Assembly: GCA_017354895.1 (NCBI GenBank) | Contig: CP071499.1 | Coordinates: 3,596,001-3,660,000, forward strand | Length of the DNA: 64,000 nucleotides | DNA from: Podospora comata | Taxonomy: Eukaryota; Ascomycota; Sordariomycetes; Sordariales; Podosporaceae | Reading direction: 5' to 3' | Shown: positions 56,821 to 64,000 of the stretch, one piece after another | Numbering within the stretch: position 1 is the stretch's first letter | Layout: each line of letters begins with the position of its first letter | Made by a program: the position numbers and the translations under genes | The notes under the pieces: model-generated | The model's input: only the letters and a program-made list of their open reading frames with translations | Databases searched by the model: none | What the model was told of the DNA's origin: nothing

Positions 56821-58130
56821 GTTGACTGATGGAATGCTGGAAACCGAGAGATAGATTGAATGCAGGAACCGGTGGACAGCGGGATGATGCAGTGTGAATC
56901 TCTTCCCGAATCTCAGGAACCACGAGGCCCTCTATATACTCTTCAGATGCCACAATGAGACACGGCCGATCTCCCTCGGTACCTTTGGACAATTCCACAT
57001 TTTCGTAGGGATCCCGAGTCGCGAGGGCACAGCAGCTGTCGCTGCTTCGCTGACTTCCCGCATCCCGATGTATGCTCAGGACCAATCTACAGTCATAGGA
57101 ACTCCAAAATCATCAACATGTTACCCCATGGCTCGCGGTACGTGTTACACCCCAGACGGGACCGTGTTCCCTTTCTGGAAGGCGATTGGGGGTTTATGGT
57201 CGATCGCCCAAAGTCTTAGCACATATCCCAAGTACCACCAATTGTCTCAGATGTAATTCAGACCTATCCCGGCGGACCTGTAAGATCCAAGAAACCCCAC
57301 AGAGGGGGGCTCTCCCTCAGCTGCCGCCCAATTCCAACCTCTTCCCAGTGGTAACCAATACCGATATTGTCCACCCCTGTTCATCCCAACTGTGCAACCC
57401 CTCCCCCCTCCCCCAAGTCAGTCTAGACTTGACATCCAGTCAAGATGCAAGATAAGCCCACGTCGGGAAGGTTGTGGGGAGGAGATCCAGAAAAAAAAAG
57501 ATTCTACGGCTCTTATCAAGGGTCCGATAACCCCTGGCATCCCCCCGCAATCTTGGTGCTCCAACTGCCATCCATGATGCATCACCAGCTGCCTATTCAG
57601 GAACTGCCGAGCGGGAACCAAAGGAACCCCAAACCACCAATCACCCTCCTATGCAGCACAACGTTGCCGTGAGTGGTAATCTTTTTTGTCTCCCATTTCC
57701 CACTTCCCGCCGCAACGGCGAGTGGAAAAAGAAACACCAACCAGAAAGTCATGCGGGAAATTCCCTCGCCAAGACCACGCCTTCACCTGCAGCATGCACG
57801 AGATGCCGGACTAGGTCTCGTCGGACGGGATTGCCAAGCTTGACTTAAGAGATTCAACGTGGTAGAGAAAGCACGAGCTGTAAAGATAGGCTGCTGTTCG
57901 TAGACTGATCTGCTATCACAAGCCACGTTTTTGTTATCTTGATGGCTGCTGGGCGCGGAGACATTTGGACACTTGGGTGATAGCTGACGACGCAGGTACG
58001 CAAGATACAACCCCCCCCCCAACTTACTATGAATAGATAACCTAGCTACAGATCAAAGATAAGCATCATACAAAAGACGGAGCCCGCCGTATAACGAAAT
58101 AGAAATTCGTGGAGGACGCCGACACAACCA
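56821..58130. other. Intergenic region upstream of the nuclease gene
   Basis: About 1.3 kb with no supported ORF. It has a run of ten C at 58011-58020. Promoter of the nuclease and 3' UTR of the hydrolase lie here. Confidence 0.45.
56933..56938 (-). promoter_or_regulatory. TATA-like box of the secreted nuclease gene
   Basis: TATATA on the minus strand, 113 bp before the start codon. Confidence 0.4.
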
Positions 58131-60132
58131 TCACTTTGGCACCGTGATCCCATCACCACCTGCAACTGGACCGACGACCCCTGGTTGAGCCCCCCCGCTG
58201 CTGGCATCGCCATCACTTTCGTCATTCTTAGCTTCGCCAACCCCTGTTGGCATGCCGCCGTCCTCGGGAGTCTTGGGTGCGGTCGTGGACCCGGTATCGG
58301 ACGACTTCTTGGACGCAAACAAGTTGATTCTCGTGGGTATCGACATGCTGGGCATCGAAGGCATACTGGGCATGCCGACACTGGGCATGGTCGGCATCGA
58401 CATCTTGGGCATCTCGACCGATGGTAGTTTCGACGGCAGATACGACCGCAGAGTGGTGCTCGTTTCTTGAGCAACGCTGAACAGATGCCGCAGATAGGCC
58501 TTCTTTTGCTCGCTAGCCTCGGTATTTTCCCCGCCCTCGTTGCCGTCCAAGTCATCTGGTAGAGGGACCAGCGTGGCGGCCGCGGCGATGTCGATGGGCG
58601 ATTCATCAGGGACATCGTCGTCTGCCGTCTCTTGGTCCTCCTCGCCTGTGGCTATCTCAACCGCCTCCTCGGGTGGTTTCGCTACTCTCTCCTCATCGAC
58701 GGCTTTAGCAATCTCCTGCGTCTCTTCCGACTCGGCCGGGATGGGCTCTGCAAACTTTGGATCGTCCCAGATCTCGGCATCATCATTGAACCAGTTGATA
58801 ACAAGCTGTGCGGCGTCGTTGGTCATCTTCTCATACTCCTTGTTCTTATCGGGTTTGAAAAGGTTGATGTGTGCTACAATCTCGTCTTTGGCCCCTTCGA
58901 TAACATGTCTCGTAAACAGATGTTCCGCCGGGTGGTCTTTGACCGGTATGGCACAGAATGTTCGCTCCGGCACGAAGTAGCCTCCGCTCCATTTCCCGTT
59001 TTCGCCGAGAGACGCAAACACATCCGAAAAGCCGACCCCCCTCAGGGAAGCGAGCCGCTCGAGTCGACGATTGAGCTCATTCTGCTTCAGCAGAGAGCCT
59101 ACAAAAGTGAAGTGGTCCGACAGGTACGCAAAGGACTCGCCAATGTTGCCCCTGTTGACGTACGCGAGCCCCTGGCCGAGCGCATCAACGGACTGCTGGT
59201 AGCCCTGGATCACGTCCTCCTTGGTCAGGCTCCGCACCGTACGCATGCCCTCGATGATCTTTTTGCGGTGCATGTAGGCGGCCACTCCGCCAGCAGCAAT
59301 GACGCCGACGGTTCCCGTGCGCATGGCGATGAGCTGCCAGGCCTTCCACGCGGGGCTGGACGATCTCTTGACGATGCGGCCTGTAGCAACGCCAACGGCA
59401 CGTTTGGAGGCGAGGCGTGAGAGGGTGGCTGGTGCGGCAGCCGAGAGAGCCGTCATGACGTTGAACACATTGCTCACTTTCTGGTAGTTGGAAAAGGCGC
59501 CGTACACAAACATGGAACGCGCAAGGCCGTTGTAGGGCGTGTCGAATGCGAGTATGCCTTGAATCAGGGGAAACATGGGACCGGACGCGTTCTCGTCTTG
59601 TCGTCGTTCATCGAGGATGCGGAAGAGGCAGTCGCTGGCGACAAAGCCACTGTAGTTGGTTGTGTGAGCAGGTATGCAGGCCACGAAGATACGATGATAG
59701 AACACACCCCATGGAATGAGCCACCAGAATAACACCAACGCTACGATCGTTGGGCGGCCATGGATTGTCGAGATGGGTCTTGCGCAAGTCCATCACGCGC
59801 TCCTTGAGCCTATCAAGGGGTTAGTCTTGGCACCTGGCGTGTCGCGTCGTGGTCGACATACCATTCCAGAAAGGCAGCGGTGCTTTGCGCAAGCTCGCCT
59901 TTGGTCTCATATTTGGGATAGACAACAGAGGCAACCTCGTGATCCGGTAGGTTGTTGGTGATGATATCTTGGAGGTGTTTGGGGAAGTTGCCAAACGTGT
60001 CGTCGTCTCCCTTGAGTCGCGCGCGATGCGTCCGTCAGCTTTGAAAACAGCAATAGAAGATTTCGAAGTTCAAAGAAATGGGGCACTGACCTTGAAGCCG
60101 TGAATAAAACAAAGCAGTAAAATCCTCTTCAT
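58131..60132 (-). CDS. Alpha/beta hydrolase, DUF676/lipase-like
   Basis: Spliced protein of 603 residues from four exons (introns 60011-60090, 59810-59861 and 59650-59707; sum divisible by three). The start CFIHGFKGDDDTFGNFP is the oxyanion-strand region of DUF676/PGAP1-like hydrolases. The nucleophile elbow AHSMGG (Ser96) is formed exactly at the last splice junction. ILAFDTPYNGL, near 150, matches the next strand of the fold. A possible membrane helix (GTVGVIAAGGVAAYMH) lies about residue 235. ERTFCAIPV and the later HLFTRHVIEGAKDEI may supply the catalytic His region. The C-terminus is acidic, then has Met/Pro repeats (MPSMPSMPSM) and a Gly-rich end. Substrate is unknown. Confidence 0.83.
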
Positions 60133-60649
60133 TGCGATAGCAGAGCTTTAGATAAAAGAGAGACGGTAATACTGATGTGTCTCCGAGATGCCAAAAAAGA
60201 TGTTGCAGGATGAAGTGGATCAGAGTTCCAGCTCCCGCAAGCGAAGAGACAGTTTCTTTCCTCTCAGTCCTGAGTCCCATTTCAGGTTTCTGGCATTCTG
60301 CTCTAAAAGATGGCAGTCGCGTCCAGGGTCGAGTGGCGTTTTATGCCGCGTTTGCAGGAGCTACCCATCAGAGAAAAAGGTGGTGGTGCAAATACGTCAT
60401 CTTTCACGTCATGCGTGCACCAAGTAACCACCAGCTTCAACTTCATCCAATGAGCAACAACTTGAACACAGATAAACAGCACTCGAGATGGCTTCATTTA
60501 AAATGTTTTTATTCTTGTTTTTGATCATATCATGAATTCATAAGCCCATAAATCATACCCGTGTGCTTTTGATCTACCACCATTCCCATTTTCCATTGCC
60601 GTGATTGTCCTTTTTTTTCCCATCGTCTACCTTTGCGTGTCATCATTCA
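60133..60649. other. Short intergenic region
   Basis: 517 bp between the hydrolase start and the transporter stop, both minus strand. Nothing recognised. Confidence 0.45.
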
Positions 60650-62393
60650 TCACTGTTCACGGCTGTACTTTGAGCGCTGCCGCCACTTTGAACCATATCT
60701 CATCATCAGAATCGGGATGGGCGCCAGCATTAGAGTGCCACCCGCCAGGATGCTGAAAGCCCACCCGTACCCAAACCTCTCCATCAACGGAGCCGTCGTA
60801 AGAGGAAGGAAGGTGCCACAGAGACACCTCGTCACCATGACTCCTGTCAGCGCCGAGGCCGAGTATATGCCAAAAGCGTCGACAATGTATGTCATGAGGG
60901 GGATCATGGCCAGCATGAGGCAACTGCCGAGCAAGCTGACTGAAAAGAGCAACAAGAGAAGAGGGAGCTTCCACTCGGGGATCCAGCCATAAGCTGCCAC
61001 CGCGACGGGGAGAGCAAAAGCTCCAATGATGGTCAATGGAAGGCGGAATTCCGGCTTGCCAACTCCCTTGTGGGTGTGTCGCATGCGAATGTAAATTCTG
61101 TCAAGGCAGTGATTGCATAGCAGGACACTGACAGTAGATCCAATTGCTGTAGGATGTCTAGTTAGCATCAACGTGTATAAGAATAGTCTGAGCAGGGCCA
61201 AACTCACTGAAACTGGCATAGCAGCTCCCAACCGCCATCGGTGACAACCCATAAACATCCTGCAAAATGTCCGCCAGCGTGGTGCTCATCACATAATAAA
61301 ACGCAAAAACCACCGCTCCAAACAAGCTCATGGCCATCAGCACACCGCTCCCAAGAAGAACATGGGCCGGCCTCATGACCGCATCACCTAGCTTCTTCCA
61401 CACCCCCTGTTGGCCAGTGAGTCCTTTCTGTTCTCCTTCGACCCTGAGCTTAACTTCCTCTTCGTAATCCACCGCTGTCTTGTACCCCTTGCCCCATCTC
61501 TTTGCCCGTTTCCTCAAAATGGCCACCTTGTATGTCTCCCTGAAGTACAACAGGAACATGAGTTCACCCAGCGACGCCAGTCCAGCTGTCATCCAAATCA
61601 CCTTCCTCCACCCGATCATCTCAGCAAGCGCACTGCCAATCAACGGGGCTACCGCTCCGCCGACAAGCGGCGCCAGATAGACCAACGACACGGGACTTCC
61701 TCTCTGCTCAGAAATGAACATGTCGCCCACAATGGCCGGGTTAAGCACGTTGCCAGCAACCACACACCCCGTCAGCATCCGCGCAACAACCAAGCTCGTG
61801 ACAGACTGCGAGGTGGCTGTCATGATGGTGGCCAGGATGAAGATGATGTTGCAGACGTTCATGACCGGGTACCGGCCGTACATTTCCGAGAGCGGTGCGA
61901 TGAACAGCGGACCAGCGGCTTCGCCCAGCTCCCAGATCGTCACGAGAAGGACAGAAGATGATTTGCTGGGCGTGCTTCCTGGCGGCGAAAGGTCTGCGAC
62001 AATCTCGGTCGCCAGAGGGACGAGTGAAATGCAAGTCATTGTGCTGCGTCTGATGTTAGTTTTGATTCGAAAGAGTGGCTGCGCGGAACCTGGTGAAAAA
62101 AAATCATACACGGTAAAAGCCATAAAGGCCAGGATGAACACAATAGCCCATTTGAACGGTGTCGGCCATTCCAGCGGGTTTTCTGGGTCCCCAGAGGGAT
62201 CAAAATCGATGATTATCGGCTCATCGTTGCCCCTGTTGTGATGGTTATGAGACCCGAGGAAGGCGTCATCTTCGTCGGCGGAATCGGCAGGTGAGTCCGA
62301 CGTAGCAGGTAGACAGGTGTGATAATGGTGACCTTCGTCCGTCACACTGATGAGTAGAGGTTGAGTTTCCGGGGTTCCGAGGCGCACGCTCAT
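60650..62393 (-). CDS. Major facilitator superfamily transporter, DHA1-like
   Basis: Predicted 12-TM proton-driven exporter of 538 residues. A cytosolic N-terminus of about 80 residues (acidic and His-rich) ends with DPSGDPENPLEWPTPFKW, the usual entry of fungal DHA1 drug/polyamine transporters. Motifs: PLSEMYGRYPV (loop 2-3 signature), ARMLTGCVVAGNVLNPAIVG, and PLVGGAVAPLIGSALAE (the antiporter motif C region, with Gly-rich turns). A charged central loop lies near residues 305-360. Introns are 62044-62109 (66 bp) and 61147-61207 (61 bp). ATG 62393 was used; the frame extends only to a TTG upstream. Substrate is unknown. Confidence 0.86.
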
Positions 62394-63613
62394 TTTCTCG
62401 CTGTTTCCAACTCTTCCCCCTATCAAAAGAAGCGTTTGAACACAAACACAGCCCAGAGGAAGAAAAGGGGAAGAGGGGAAAAAAAAAGAAGAGAGACCTG
62501 ATCAATGTTTTTGTTCTTGAAGGATTGGTGATAACGATTTCCACCCTACATGTACGCATACCCCTCCTGTCCTTTTTTGAACATGGACAGGCGGTTCGGA
62601 TCCAGACTTGAGTCTTCCCCGAATCGACACAACCGTCAGCAGTGGCCGGTCTCGCCGTGTAACCCCTGCCGTGGTGGTGGTTGAAACTTTTTTTGTGCTT
62701 GTCGCTATGCAGCCAAGAGCAGGGGGATCGCTGAAAGGGCGCCGCTAGTGGAAATATCTGGGAGAAAAGGCGCGGGCGTTGCAACGCTGATGACCAAACC
62801 AATTCACAATGGCAATTGACACTGTGTTTTTGGGCCACAGCAGATGGTCTCACTTCCGAGATGCTGTGCCTCCAGTGTCTTCAGCGGGTGTCCAGTGGTC
62901 TCGGATGGCGGATATAACGTCGACGGATACTGTATTGAACTGTGTTCTGCCCATTCATCACCCCACATTCTAGCAACTTCGAGATTTTCTCCAATGCCCA
63001 GCCTCCCCCTCCACTCACATGAAGATTCACCCCTCTCTACTGACCATGTTTGGTGACTCCCGTGTTCCGATATGCCGTCCTGTTGCGGAACTTCCATCCA
63101 CCGTCTGCACCTCAAAAAGACCCTTAATCCAATGCACGGCGCCCTTCGGATAACAGCGGCAATCCAAGGTGTTTTCCCCAACAGATGCTTTAAAGCAGTG
63201 GCAAATATGTCGTCAAGGTGGCTCGATGCTTTCAATGGTGTGCTTCCAGTGTCCCATCCACGATAGTTATATCGAAGGGTTCACACCCTCGATACCCAAT
63301 TCTGTCGATCGATTGGTGAAGCTCAATGGTTGGTGCTGAAGGCCGATCTGACCCAAGGGTGGCGCACCACCGAATGCAACCCCAATCTTCAGCGCTTGTT
63401 TCCCCCGCACCAGAGCGACGTTGGCCGCTGGGAAAGGGAAACCTGGCATGTCACGGCCTGTCACGGGTTAGGGTTTTTCAATCACCCCGCCCCCTTTCCC
63501 AGCATTCCCCTTGTTGACAAATCCCTGAAAACAAAAAGAGGAAAACTTTTGTTGGTCGGGTGATGTTCTCCCGCACCGCAAGAGTCCATTTTGAGGGGTT
63601 TAAAGTGTATTCA
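62394..63613. other. Intergenic region
   Basis: About 1.2 kb upstream of the transporter. Small ORFs look random. No gene, repeat family or RNA was recognised. Confidence 0.45.
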
Positions 63614-64000
63614 TCATGAGCCTCTCATGCCACTCTTCTCCATAATCCACTGCTCAACAACCTCCATCCCCCTACTAATCTCAGCAACAGCCACAGTGAA
63701 CTCATCCACCTCGTCCGGAGACGCATACTCCAACACCTTCCAAACCTCCAGGCTCTGCATCAACGCCCAAGGCGACATGGTACCTTCACCATCCTTTTGA
63801 CCGCGCAGCGTATTCCCCTTCCTGAGAGCCGCACACCACTCCCTCCCCGTCGTCGCATCCCACAGCCCATTCACCCCACTGAAAAGAGCGCCCCCAGGAC
63901 ACACCGACCACTGCGTCTTGATGGTCTGATACACAGACCGGACAAAACTGACAGAAATGTACGTCCGCCTCACCGACTCGGCAATCACCCACACCTGCCA
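63614..64000 (-). CDS. C-terminal fragment of a fungal transcription factor (partial at window edge)
   Basis: The frame is open from the right edge to a stop at 63614, about 128 codons. The segment VWVIAESVRRTYISVSFVRS, followed by CPGGALFSGVNGLWDA and WCAALRKG, resembles the C-terminal region of fungal Zn2Cys6 transcription factors, where an RRT helix is followed by CPGG and LW-A. No DNA-binding part is in the window, so the class is inferred. The 3' end is complete and the 5' part is missing because of the window edge. Confidence 0.55.
   Translation of the reverse strand, partial: WQVWVIAESVRRTYISVSFVRSVYQTIKTQWSVCPGGALFSGVNGLWDATTGREWCAALRKGNTLRGQKDGEGTMSPWALMQSLEVWKVLEYASPDEVDEFTVAVAEISRGMEVVEQWIMEKSGMRGS

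Overview
The window is eukaryotic. Genes carry short 51-81 bp GT-AG introns with CTAAC/CTGAC-type branch sites, coding regions are GC-rich at third positions, and the gene content is that of a filamentous ascomycete (Pezizomycotina): AmdX/Adr1-type C2H2 regulator, Elg1, Utp8, Dpb11/Rad4, OpsB-like yapsin, EglC-like GH17 and an ArAE-type Bre4 homologue. A Sordariomycete, perhaps Sordariales, is my best guess, from protein resemblance only. I count about 21 intact protein genes, one gene running off the right edge, and a set of decayed genes.

Layout. 1-13 kb: large zinc-finger regulator (+), omega-3-type fatty acid desaturase (+), membrane transporter (-). 13.9-34 kb is conserved housekeeping: a proline-rich one-TM protein (+), the PCNA unloader Elg1 (-) divergent from the nucleolar factor Utp8 (+), a coiled-coil/RE-repeat protein (+), the BRCT checkpoint scaffold Rad4/Dpb11 (-), a Nudix hydrolase (-) and a medium-chain reductase (+). 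34-36 kb: GPI-anchored yapsin-like protease (+). 36-42.7 kb is accessory: a cysteine-rich CxxC protein followed by four same-strand, diverged copies of a small zinc-binding family that resembles a CHORD module (C-x2-C...C-x-Y-H-P-G / G-F-x-W-x-C-C...G-C-x2-G-x-H). Every copy carries frameshifts, stops or lost ligands. 44-49 kb: GPI-anchored GH17 glucanase (+), a small hypothetical (+) and a secreted PLC-like phosphodiesterase (-). 50.3-53.2 kb is a second accessory stretch with a disrupted fungal C2H2 protein. 53.9-62.4 kb: degenerate-P-loop GTPase-like protein (+), secreted HNH/DUF1524 nuclease (-), DUF676-type alpha/beta hydrolase (-) and MFS transporter (-). The right edge holds the C-terminus of a fungal transcription factor (-).

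The most unusual item is the 38.2-42.7 kb array: a tandem multicopy family whose splice sites and zinc ligands can still be aligned between copies, while intact genes all round show no indels. Several genes act on the cell surface or outside the cell (yapsin, GH17, PLC-like, nuclease). Two replication/checkpoint factors (Elg1, Rad4) lie about 9 kb apart. I saw no operon-like functional linkage, rRNA, tRNA, CRISPR or intact transposon.
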